Source: Nocardiopsis eucommiae
GTDB taxonomy: Bacteria > Actinomycetota > Actinomycetes > Streptosporangiales > Streptosporangiaceae
Direction: 5' to 3'
DNA length: 64,000 nt
Assembly (NCBI GenBank): GCA_018388625.1
Contig: CP074402.1
Location: 4,340,001-4,404,000 of the forward strand
Part shown: piece by piece, positions 20,413-28,954 of the stretch
Layout: the number at the start of each line of letters is the position of its first letter
Position numbering within the stretch: position 1 is the first letter of the stretch
Notes under the pieces: generated by a model
What the model saw: only the letters and a program-made list of their open reading frames with translations
What the model was told of the DNA's origin: nothing
Database searches by the model: none
Made by a program: the position numbers and the translations under genes

Positions 20413-21012
20413 TCAGCCGATCTGCTCCGTGACGGCACGCAGGCGCTGCCAACGGGCCTCCTCGCAGGAGCCCTTGCGGGAGAGTGTGGTGTCGATCTCC
20501 TCGCCCTCCCAGGTGCCCTCGATCGCGGCCTCCTGGGGCCCGTACACCTTGTCGGTGCAGACGGTGCCCGACCGGACCTCGGTGAACAGCTGGTCGCCGG
20601 AGACCTCCCGGTCGGTCTCCTCCTCGTCGGTCCCGGACTCCGACTCCGACTCGGTGGCCGTCGGGTCCCCGGCGAGTTCCGCGGCGGCCTCGGCCATCAC
20701 GGCGCAGGGCTCGGGGTCGGTGGTCAGGTCGCCGGTGCAGTTCAGGGTCTGCACCCAGGCCAGTCCCCGGTCACTGACGTTGATCCGCAGGTGGCCGACG
20801 GGACCCTCCAGGTCGGCGGTGTCCTCCTCGGGTTCGATGACGCTCCCGAGCACCTCCGGGGTCGTAACGTTGGTGGTCTCCACGTCCTGCGGCGGCAGCA
20901 TCGAGGGGGCGACCAACACGGCGTAGGCCACCGCACCGGCGCAGCAGGCTCCGGCGAGCAGCACGGTGCCGAGACTGCCTCGGCTCCTACGGTCACTGTG
21001 CGAATGGGACAT
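20413..21012 (-). CDS. Subtilisin-inhibitor-like (SSI family) exported protein
   Basis: A 199-residue protein with an N-terminal hydrophobic segment ('TVLLAGACCAGAVAYAVLVA', residues 16-35) that acts as signal or anchor. The body has the SSI pattern: 'LRINVSDRGLAWVQTLNC', then a second Cys in 'DPEPCAVM', then 'VCTDKVYGPQEAAIEGTWEG' and a fourth Cys in 'GSCEEARW'. These four Cys would make the two SSI disulfides. SSI proteins block secreted serine proteases. A Ser/Glu-rich insertion near 125-140 replaces part of the usual inhibitory loop region, so inhibitory activity is not assured. Intact frame. Confidence 0.72.
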   Translation of the reverse strand: MSHSHSDRRSRGSLGTVLLAGACCAGAVAYAVLVAPSMLPPQDVETTNVTTPEVLGSVIEPEEDTADLEGPVGHLRINVSDRGLAWVQTLNCTGDLTTDPEPCAVMAEAAAELAGDPTATESESESGTDEEETDREVSGDQLFTEVRSGTVCTDKVYGPQEAAIEGTWEGEEIDTTLSRKGSCEEARWQRLRAVTEQIG

Positions 21013-21459
21013 GCCATAACCCTCAGGGTTTGGTTGGTCACGGGGGACGACCGCCACGCGCGAGGCCCCGTTCCCGGGGCGCACCGCCAAGCGGACGCCA
21101 AGTATCGGTCAAGCGAATACCGGGCAATGGTAGCCGGGAGCGAGGAGTGCTACCCGCCCGGCACCGTAACAAAGCGATCACCCCACGCGGTGGCGGGGCC
21201 GGTTCCCGGGGCACTGTGAGCCGGACCACCCCTCCCCTTCCGCTCCCGCATTACCAACGAGTAAGGTCCTGGTGAGGAATCGTTCGTGTGCCACCGGTCG
21301 GTCGATCACATCCACAGTGTGTGACGCCCTCCGCCCCGCGATGGTTCTCAGAGATCCCACCGCGGGCACCGGCGCCGAACCCCGCGACCGCCCCCTGAAG
21401 ACCGGCCCCCGGGAGTCTCCCGCCCCGGGACCGGAGCCAGCCACACCCCCGGAGATCCC
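21013..21459. other. Divergent intergenic region
   Basis: About 450 bp between the SSI-like gene and the first binding-domain/VWA gene. It presumably holds both promoters; I see no gene, repeat or named RNA element. Confidence 0.45.
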
Positions 21460-23191
21460 GTGTCCAGTGGACGCCACCGCCATCCTTCACCGACCGCAGC
21501 GAACACCCGCAGGGTGGTGCGGTCGCCGTTGGGGATCACCGCGATCGTCGTCGCCCTCATCGCCGTCGCGGCGATCACCGTTTCGGTCACCCTGAACGCC
21601 CTGGGCTGCGGCGAGACCCACTACCTGCGCGTCTCGACCACCCAGAGCGTCGCCCCGGTGATGCGCGCCGCGGCGACGGAGTTCAACGCGGACCGGCCGA
21701 GCTACGGCGGCGCGTGCGTGTTCGCGCAGGTCGACGAGATCGCGCCGCACCGGATCATGGCGGCCCTGACCGGCGGCCAGCCCGGTGACTCCACCATCGC
21801 CCCCACGTGTGGGTGCCCGAGTCCTCAGCCTGGGTCGAGCTCGCGCGGGTCTCCGACGGAGGGGCGCACGGGATCGAGACCGACCCGCCCTCGCTGGCCA
21901 GTTCACCGGTCGTGCTCGCCGCTCCCCGGACACCGAGGGCATGCCGGACCAGGACGACGCGAGCTGGACCATGCTGATGCCCGACGAACGCGACCCGGAC
22001 CGTCCCGTGGTGATGGTCGACCCCAACCGGGGAGCGGACGGCATGACCGTGATGCGCGCGATCCGCGAGCACCTGGGCTCCGGGGACGCCGCCGACACCG
22101 CCATGACCGACTTCGTGCGCGACGTCCAGCTGGACAGCGCGTTCGGGGAGATCGACCTGACCAACGTCTTCACCGGCTCCGCCGCCTCCAACGACCGGGT
22201 GGACCCGGTGATCGCCGTTCCCGAGCAGGCCGTCGTGGCCTACAACGACCGCCGCGCCGACTCCGCGCCCGCGCTCCAGGCGCACTACGTCAGCGAGGGC
22301 ACGGTCAACCTCGACTACCCGTACGTGACCACCACCGAGGACCCGGAGCTCCAGGCCGCCTCGGCGGACCTGTACGAGGTCGTCCGCGGCACGGAGTACC
22401 GGCGGAGCCTGCGTGAACTGGGCTTCCGCGACCCCGACGGGGAGGCCGCCCCGGACCTGGCCGAGCGCCCCGGGATCATCGCCGAGCAGCCGCCCGTCGG
22501 TGACGACCTGACCGGCGACGCCCTGCTGGCCTCCGTCACCGACTGGAACCGGCTCTCCATGCCGTCCCGCACGCTCGTGCTGGCCGACGCCTCCCAGAAC
22601 ATGGCGGAGAACCTGAACGGCGGGCCGCGCCGGGTCGAGGTCGCCCAGCAGGCGGCGCTGATGGGCCTGAGCCTGTTCCCCGACGAGACGGACATGGGCC
22701 TCTGGCTGATGTCGGAGGAGTTCGGCGACGAGGGACGCGACCGGGCTGCGAACATGCACCCGCTGGGCGCGGGGGACGACGGCGACGTCACCCGCCGCCA
22801 GGAACTGGTGCGGGTGGCGGAGGAACTGGAGGTCGAGGGCGGCGGATCGCGCCTGTACGACAACATCCTGGCCGCCTACGACGAGGTGCAGGACAGCTAC
22901 CACGAGGACAAGATCAACAGCGTCATCCTGCTGACGGCCGGGCAGGACGAGGGCACGAGCGACCTCTCCCACCAGGAGCTGGTCGCCGCCCTCCAGGACC
23001 GCTTCGACCCCCGGCGTCCGGTCACGATGTTCATCATCGCCTTCGGGGAGCAGGCGGACGGCCCGGAGCTGGCGCAGATCGCACGGGCGACCAGCGGGTC
23101 GTCCTTCGTGACCGAGGACCCGGACGAGATCGGTGACATCTTCCTGAGCTCGATCTCCCGGCGTCTGTGCGTCCCCAACTGCGACAACTGA
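21460..23191 (+). CDS. Membrane-anchored solute-binding/VWA protein, MIDAS degenerate
   Basis: About 578 residues, with one N-terminal membrane helix (about residues 25-45, 'ITAIVVALIAVAAITVSVTL'). An extracellular solute-binding-like domain follows ('APVMRAAATEFNADRPSYGG', 'VDPNRGADGMTVMRAI'). The C-terminus is a von Willebrand A domain. Its metal site is altered: 'ADASQN' replaces DxSxS, 'GSRLYD' replaces the Thr loop and 'LLTAGQ' replaces TDG. It is a tandem paralogue of the next gene, which keeps the metal site. The function is unknown; ligand or surface adhesion is inferred. There are -1 breaks near 21795 (five C, six needed) and 21918 (four C, five needed). Confidence 0.78.
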
Positions 23192-23371
23192 CCCACCCGC
23201 CCCGGGCCCCGTTCGCGTGGTCCGGGGCGTTGAGTAACGTTCCCCCGGTAACACACAGAAGGTCGCACAACACAGGAACTCGGCCGGTACCCACGGGTTC
23301 GCCCGTAACGCGAACACCGGGCGCCCGACACTCCCATCCCCTGTACGGCACCCCCGTCCGTACACCACCTC

Positions 23372-25138
23372 GTGAGGAAAGCTGTGGGACGTCACCGCGG
23401 AAAGTACGCAGAAGGACCCTCCGACCGGAGCAGACGCCGCCGAGGGCGCGGCGGGGCCGTCGCCGCGCTCGCCGCCGCGATGGTGATAGTGGTCGGACTC
23501 GCCGTGGCGGGCGTGTACATGTTCGGACAGGGCGACGGCTGCGGCGGCTCCGACATCGAGCTGAACGTGGCGGTCAGCCCGGAGCTGGCCCCCGCCCTGG
23601 CCGACGTCGCGGGTGACTTCAACGCCGAGGAGCACACCGTGGACAACCGCTGTGTGCGTGCCAGCGTGACCGAGGCCGACTCCGCCGACGTCGCCTTCCA
23701 GATCACCGGCTCCGGCGCCACCACCGGCGACACCGACTCCCACGTGTGGATCCCCGACTCCTCCGTGTGGCCGCGCATGGTCCAGAGCCAGGCCGGGGAC
23801 GCCGTCATCACCGAGACCGGCACCTCCGTGGCCCGCAGTCCGCTGGTGGTGGCCGAACTCGCCGAGTTCGCCGACGACCGGGAGGGCACCACCTGGACCG
23901 ACGTGGTCCCCACAGCCGCCCCGGGCGAGGAGACCGACCGGGTCGTCCGCGTGGTCGACCCGACACGCAGCTCCAGCGGCCTGGCCACCCTCTACCTGCT
24001 GAACGGCGCCCTGGAGGAGGCCAGTCCAGATGCCGACACCTTCAACGCGCACATGACCGCCGCGCTCCAGGCCCTGCACCGGGGCGCCTCCGCCGACGAG
24101 GACTCCGCCTTCCTCGCCCTGAGCGGAGGCAACGCGGAGGCCCCGCCCCTGATGGTCATGTCCGAACAGTCCGTGTGGCGCTACAACGAGGCCCACGCAG
24201 ACGCCGCCGCACAGCCCAGCTACCTCGACGACGGCACCTACTTCCTCGACTACCCCTACATCGTGCGCAGCGAGGACAGCGAGATCACCCGCGCCGCCGA
24301 GGTGTTCCGGGCGTCGGTCCGCTCCGACGAGTCGGCCGAGCGCCTCCTCGACGAGGGGTTCCGCGGCCCCGAGGGTGAGCTCGACGACGGGGTGCTGACC
24401 GAGGGCGCCGGGTTCCGAGCGGAGGAGCCCTCGGAGCTGCCCGCCCCCTCCGAGGGCTCCATCACCGAACTGACCCGCTTCTGGAACCAGCTGAAGATGG
24501 ACTCCCGCGTGCTCACCATCGTCGACGTCTCGGGGTCGATGCTGGCCGAGGTGCCCGGGACCGGGCTGACCCGAATGCAGGTGGCCGGGGCCGCCTCCGC
24601 CGAGGGCCTCCAGATGTTCTCCGACAGCTCCGAGCTGGGTCTGTGGGAGTTCTCCACCAACGTCAACAACAACCTCCACTACCAGGAGGTCGCCCCGATC
24701 CGGGAGCTCCAGGCCACCGACGACTCCGGGAACGAGCACCGGGACGTGCTGGGTGCCGCGCTCCAGGGCATGCAGCCGCTGCCCGAGGGCGACACCGCGC
24801 TGTACGAGACCTACCTGGCCGCGTACCAGGAGATGTCCCGCACCTACCGGCCGGACCGCACCAACGTGATCCTCATGCTCACTGACGGGGACGACGACAA
24901 CCCCGGGGGCATGGAACTCGACGAGCTGATGTCCCAGCTGGAGTCCATGTCGAGCCCGTCGCGGCCGATCCCGATCATCACGATCGCCTTCGGACCGGAC
25001 GTGCGGAACCTGGAGCCGCTCCAGCAGATCGCGGCGGCCACCGGCGGCGCCGCGTACATGACCGAGGACCCGACCGAGATCGGGGACATCTTCCTCCAGG
25101 CCTTCTCCCTGCGCATCGTCTCGGACGACGACGAATAG
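23372..25138 (+). CDS. Membrane-anchored solute-binding/VWA protein with intact MIDAS
   Basis: An intact 588-residue paralogue of the preceding gene. A membrane helix (about residues 30-51) is followed by a binding-protein-like domain ('VSPELAPALADVAGDFNAE', 'VWIPDSSVWPRMVQ'). A VWA domain from about residue 390 carries the full metal site: 'VDVSGSM', the Thr in 'GDTALYE' and 'MLTDGDDD'. VWA domains bind protein partners through a Mg ion. Both paralogues end with almost the same 'TEDPxEIGDIFL' segment, so they arose by duplication. GTG starts at 23372 or 23384 are both possible. The organism-level role is not known. Confidence 0.8.
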   Translation: MRKAVGRHRGKYAEGPSDRSRRRRGRGGAVAALAAAMVIVVGLAVAGVYMFGQGDGCGGSDIELNVAVSPELAPALADVAGDFNAEEHTVDNRCVRASVTEADSADVAFQITGSGATTGDTDSHVWIPDSSVWPRMVQSQAGDAVITETGTSVARSPLVVAELAEFADDREGTTWTDVVPTAAPGEETDRVVRVVDPTRSSSGLATLYLLNGALEEASPDADTFNAHMTAALQALHRGASADEDSAFLALSGGNAEAPPLMVMSEQSVWRYNEAHADAAAQPSYLDDGTYFLDYPYIVRSEDSEITRAAEVFRASVRSDESAERLLDEGFRGPEGELDDGVLTEGAGFRAEEPSELPAPSEGSITELTRFWNQLKMDSRVLTIVDVSGSMLAEVPGTGLTRMQVAGAASAEGLQMFSDSSELGLWEFSTNVNNNLHYQEVAPIRELQATDDSGNEHRDVLGAALQGMQPLPEGDTALYETYLAAYQEMSRTYRPDRTNVILMLTDGDDDNPGGMELDELMSQLESMSSPSRPIPIITIAFGPDVRNLEPLQQIAAATGGAAYMTEDPTEIGDIFLQAFSLRIVSDDDE

Positions 25139-25297
25139 GGGTCCGGAACGGAAGGTGACATGAACCTGTCCACCCACCGTCGGCTATGGACTTCTCACTC
25201 CCGGTCGCGTACCACGGGAAGGGCCCGGATTCGGGGACCCGTCGCCTTCCGCGCCCGAATCGACGGGTCGGAGACCGAGGTCGGATTGGGGAGTGCC

Positions 25298-25896
25298 ATG
25301 GCGAAGGCGTGGATGGCCGGTGCCGAGAGGATCGAGGGCGCGACCACCCGCACGGCCGGGGGGATCGGCGCTCCCGGGCCGTCTGGACGGTGACCGGAAC
25401 GGACCCGGACGTGTGGTCGGCGCGTGAGGAGGCGGTCCGGCTCGTGAAGGAGGGCACCGCCGCCCACCTGGTGTGGAACCCGCGCACCGGCGCGGTGGCC
25501 CAGGCCCTGGCCGCCACCCGGCGCAGCGACCTCCCTCTGGGCCGCACCGAGCGGTTCGACCGGTTCGTGGACCACGGCGACGAGGGCCGGGTGTGCGTGG
25601 TGGTCGCCGTGGTGTCCCTGGAACGGGAGCCGTTCACCGACGGGCCGCTCCTCGAACTGAGAGCGATCCTGGAGTGGCTGGAGTCGTGGGGTGTGGCCAG
25701 GAACTGGCCCGCCGGGCCGCCCGGCCGGTGGTCGGCGCACTCCCCGGAGGAGCGCACCCGCGTGTGGGCCAAGGGCGGGCACTTCGGCCACGACCAGGTC
25801 CCGGGGTCCCGGTCGACCGCCCCCGGACGGGTGGATCCCGAGCACGTGCTGATCGAACCCCTCACCCTCGGATCGCGACCCTCCGTGACCACATAG
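25298..25896 (+). CDS. Amidase/peptidoglycan-recognition-like protein lacking the first zinc His
   Basis: About 200 residues resembling small actinobacterial/phage N-acetylmuramoyl-L-alanine amidase-like proteins. It reads 'AWMAGAERIEGATTRTAGG', 'AVWTVTGTDPDVWSAREEAV', 'AAHLVWNPRTGAVAQAL', 'ILEWLESWGVARNWPAGPP' and 'KGGHFGHDQVPG'. The position equivalent to the first zinc-binding His (usually VWH-T) is Thr. The second site 'FGHDQVPG' keeps its His. This may be a binding rather than cleaving protein. The frame changes by -1 near 25372. The ATG at 25298 has a GGGGAG site upstream. The family assignment is from remembered pattern, so moderate. Confidence 0.55.
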
Positions 25897-25984
25897 GCAC
25901 ACAAACAGAGGGGTGGGGGTGGTGTCGTGGAGAATCGGATACCACTGGTCAAGTACGGCTCCGCAACCCCTTAGTCTGTCGCCC

Positions 25985-27627
25985 ATGGGTGGATCTATCG
26001 AGCCGGGTTGGTACGCCGACCCACAGGGCGACGCGCAGACGCTCAGATGGTGGAACGGTGACGAGTGGACGAGGCATACCCGTTCACTGAGCGAACTCCA
26101 GGCAAGCTCCGACGAGGAAGCCACCACCGATCTGGGCCAGGACGGGGGCCCCTCCCCCTCCGAGGACGACGAGGGAACGGTCCGGCTGGGGACGAGCGCC
26201 CCGACACCGATCGACGACGACCCGAGCACCATGCGCATCGACCCCTCGTGGGCCCGGCGCACCCCTGACCCCACACCCCCGAGGACCCGAGCACCGTCCG
26301 CGTCGACCCGTCCTGGGCATCGCCTCCCTCCCCCACCCCGGTAGGCGACGAACCCAGCACCATGCGCATCGACCCCTCGTGGTCGCGGTCGGCCGACGAC
26401 GAGGCGACCGCCGACATGGGCGGTGCCACGATGCGGGTGAACCCCGCCGACCTCCCCGGCTCCGAGGACGAACTGCCCACGGCGGACCTCACCAACGACG
26501 AGATCCCCACGGCCGACCTGTCCGACGCGGCGCCCCGTGACTCGGCGCCCCGCACCGCGGTCTTCGACCCCAACACGATCGGCGAAACGCCGGGCACCGC
26601 GGTCTTCGACCCGAACACCATCGGTGAAACCCCGGGCACCGCCGTGTTCGATCCGAACACCATCGGCGAGACCCCCGGCACCGCCGTGTTCACGCCCGGA
26701 GGTTCCCCCGGCGGCACCGCGGTCTTCGACCCGAACGACCCGATGTTCTCCGGCGGTTCCGACGAGGACCCCAAGGGCGGAAAGTTCAAGGGCTTCCTCG
26801 GGAACCTCAAGGAGGGTGGGCCGACCTCTCCGAGGAGCGCAAGGAACAGCGCCGCCACGCCGAGGAGGAGGCCGCCAAGAAGCGCGAGGAGGAGCGGGTC
26901 CTCCGCGAGGCCGAGGCCAAGAAGCAGGCCGAGGAGGCCCAGAAGCAGGCGGAGGAGGAGCGCAAGCGAGCCGAGGAGGCCGCCAGGAACGCCCCCACCC
27001 CCACCCCCACCCCCGCTCCCAACCCGGCCGACGCCGGAGCGCCTCCAGCCGGTTGGACCCCGCAGAACCCGGGCCAGCCGCAGCCCCCGTCGGGCCCGCA
27101 GCCGGGCGCCTTCCCCGGGCACCGCCCGCCGACCGGCCCTCAGCAGTCGGGCCCCCGCAGCCGCCGAGCGGCCCCCAGCAGGGTTTCCCCCGCCCCAGCA
27201 GTTCGGACCGCCCGGCGGTTACCCGCCCATGGGCAACCGGCCCCCATGCCTCCGCAGGGCCCGCCGCCGCAGCAGTTCGGTCCGCCCCCGGCGGCCCGCG
27301 CGGCCCCATGGCCGGGCCTCCCGGACCGGGCGGCCCGCCGCCCGGTGGTTCCCCCTGGGGCCCGCCTCCCGGTGGTCCGCCTCCCGGTGGTCCACGCGGC
27401 GGCAACCCCTACGGTGGTCCGCCCAACCCGTACGGCCCGCCGCCTCCACCTCCCCAGCCCCCAGGAAGAAGCGCGGCTGCGGTTGCGGCTGCTTCTTCCT
27501 CATCCTGGTCACCCTGATCGTGCTGTTCATGCTCTACCTCCAGTTCTGGGGCGTGTGGGACTGGATGTACGACATCTTCGACCTGGGTCTACCTCAGGGC
27601 GGGTCCGACCCGTTCGTCTGGGACTGA
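25985..27627 (+). CDS. DUF2510 tandem-repeat, C-tail-anchored membrane protein
   Basis: About 550 residues. A DUF2510 domain opens it ('[20 protein letters not shown]'). Three copies of a '(D/E)PST(M/V)R(I/V)DPSW' unit follow, then a tandem array of '[14 protein letters not shown]' units (26562-26690), an Ala/Glu/Lys coiled coil and a long Pro/Gly-rich segment. One membrane helix ('[18 protein letters not shown]') closes it after 'KKRGCGCGC'. The bulk is therefore cytosolic. At least seven -1 frame changes (about 26275, 26817, 27157, 27195, 27247, 27293, 27465) fall in G/C-rich runs; all restore the same composition. The function is unknown. Confidence 0.65.
26562..26690 (+). repeat. Tandem 42-nt repeats coding [14 protein letters not shown]
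   Basis: Three consecutive 42-nt units encode nearly identical 14-residue repeats, each with one Thr-Ala-Val-Phe-Asp-Pro-Asn core; partial units follow in the next 60 bp. Nucleotide differences are mostly synonymous, so the peptide is under selection. Confidence 0.8.
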
Positions 27628-27637
27628 GCACCCGTCA

Positions 27638-27670
27638 CGGGGGCGGTGGGCCGTCGGCCCACCGCCCCCG
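27638..27670 (+). terminator. Terminator after the DUF2510 gene
   Basis: CGGGGGCGGTGGGCC and GGCCCACCGCCCCCG form a perfect 15-bp stem with a three-base loop, 10 bp past the stop codon. Confidence 0.65.
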
Positions 27671-27700
27671 TTCGCGTTCAGAACCCCTAAGCTGACCGGT

Positions 27701-28510
27701 ATGAATGACAGTTTGGTGTGGATCGACTGCGAGATGACCGGCCTCGACTTCGAGAACGACGCGCTGATCGAGGTGGCCTGTCTGATCACCGACGGTGAGC
27801 TGAACATCCTCGACGAGGGTGTCGACGTCGTGATCAAACCCCCGCAGGAGGCCCTGGACCGGATGGGCGACTTCGTCCGGAACATGCACACCACGTCGGG
27901 GCTCCTGGACGAGCTGGACAAGGGCGTGACGCTCCAGGAGGCGGAGGACCGCGTGCTGGAGCACATCCGCCAGTACGTGACCGAGCCCCGCAAGGCGCCG
28001 CTGTGCGGCAACTCGATCGCCACCGACCGCACCTTCCTCGCCCGGGACATGCGCCGGATCGACGACTTCCTGCACTACCGGATGGTCGACGTGTCCTCCA
28101 TCAAGGAGCTCCTGCGCCGCTGGTACCCGCGCGTCTACTACGCGAGCCCGGAGAAGAACGGCGGCCACCGGGCGCTCGCGGACATCACCGAAAGCATCCG
28201 TGAGCTGCGGTACTTCCGCGCGGCCGCCTTCGTCCCGGAGCCCGGCCCGAACTCCGCCACGGCCCGCGCCATCGCCGCCGAGGTCGTCGCCGACGGCACC
28301 GGCCTGATCGCACGTGACGCGGCTCTCCACACCCCCAGCCGGAAAACTGATCGAAGCACTCCCCGGAGTCCGCTAGAATTTCATACGTACGCAGGGCCGA
28401 GAGGCCCGGCGCACGTGGTGGGTGTAGCTCAGCCGGTAGAGCACTTGGTTGTGGTCCAAGAAGTCGCGGGTTCAAGTCCCGTCACTCACCCCAGAGTCGA
28501 GAGGCCCTGA
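27701..28510 (+). CDS. orn: Oligoribonuclease (DEDDh exonuclease)
   Basis: A 3'-5' exoribonuclease that degrades 2-5-mer RNAs and linear cyclic-dinucleotide products. DEDDh motifs are visible: '[20 protein letters not shown]', '[14 protein letters not shown]' and '[14 protein letters not shown]'. Family members have about 200 residues, and the recognisable protein ends near '[18 protein letters not shown]'. The open frame as read continues to 269 residues and runs through tRNA-His. One missing base just before would place a TGA at 28314-28316, so I expect the true end there. The ATG at 27701 begins '[14 protein letters not shown]', as in homologues. Confidence 0.9.
   Translation: MNDSLVWIDCEMTGLDFENDALIEVACLITDGELNILDEGVDVVIKPPQEALDRMGDFVRNMHTTSGLLDELDKGVTLQEAEDRVLEHIRQYVTEPRKAPLCGNSIATDRTFLARDMRRIDDFLHYRMVDVSSIKELLRRWYPRVYYASPEKNGGHRALADITESIRELRYFRAAAFVPEPGPNSATARAIAAEVVADGTGLIARDAALHTPSRKTDRSTPRSPLEFHTYAGPRGPAHVVGVAQPVEHLVVVQEVAGSSPVTHPRVERP
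28417..28493 (+). tRNA. tRNA-His (GTG)
   Basis: A full cloverleaf: acceptor 28418-28424 with 28483-28489, D arm, anticodon stem CTTGG/CCAAG with GTG at 28451-28453, T arm with TTCAAGT, and encoded CCA at 28491-28493. G at 28417 opposite C at 28490 matches the G-1:C73 identity pair of tRNA-His. Its 3' end is the left copy of the island direct repeat. Confidence 0.95.
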
Positions 28511-28551
28511 TCCAGCGGATCAGGGCCTCTCGCGTTCCCAGGGGTTCCTCG
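28471..28551 (+). repeat. Left direct repeat (attL) with terminator hairpin
   Basis: The first 29 bp match 33788-33816 exactly. The following hairpin arms CGAGAGGCCCTGATCC and GGATCAGGGCCTCTCG (28498-28532) terminate tRNA-His. Compared with the right copy, this hairpin carries several substitutions. Confidence 0.8.
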
Positions 28552-28954
28552 CCCGAGCCAACCAACGCGAACTCCATCTGGTCAGCTCCTCAGTGATCCA
28601 GCGGGGGTGTGCATGCCCGCGCACACGACCCGCGCCGGCCCCGCCCTGGCCTTGGAAGAGCGCTCCAGCTTCTCACGCGGACCGCCCCCTGGGGGTCAAG
28701 GTACAGGCAGCAAGTTCCAGTCACCGAGGCTCCAAGTCACGGAACCCGAGACACGACACCAGTCCCGATAGCCCCCTGCGCGCACTAGCCTCGGAGTGGA
28801 GGCATGTCCGTCAACTTCCCCTTGTGCCGCAGGCACGCCCCCATGAATCTGCCAAGAGGCAACGAATCCTTCTCTGGACACCGGCCCCGCCCGCACCCGT
28901 GACGCCCCGCCAGGATTCGCTCAGAGGCCATGGCCAGAAAGGCTCTCCAGCACG
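28533..28954. other. Island left end, no gene seen
   Basis: About 420 bp between the tRNA terminator and the GmrSD-like gene. Frames here have poor codon bias and no family motif. It is where an integrase would be expected in a complete element. Confidence 0.5.

Noticed and set aside
21755..25177. A 1140-codon open frame on the minus strand opposite the two VWA genes
   Set aside because: It is the G/C-biased antisense of real genes. It has no motif, an odd His/Val/Gly/Arg composition, and the plus-strand proteins are clearly real.
28533..28954. Integrase or excisionase at the island left end
   Set aside because: I looked for tyrosine- or serine-recombinase motifs on both strands here and across the island and saw none.
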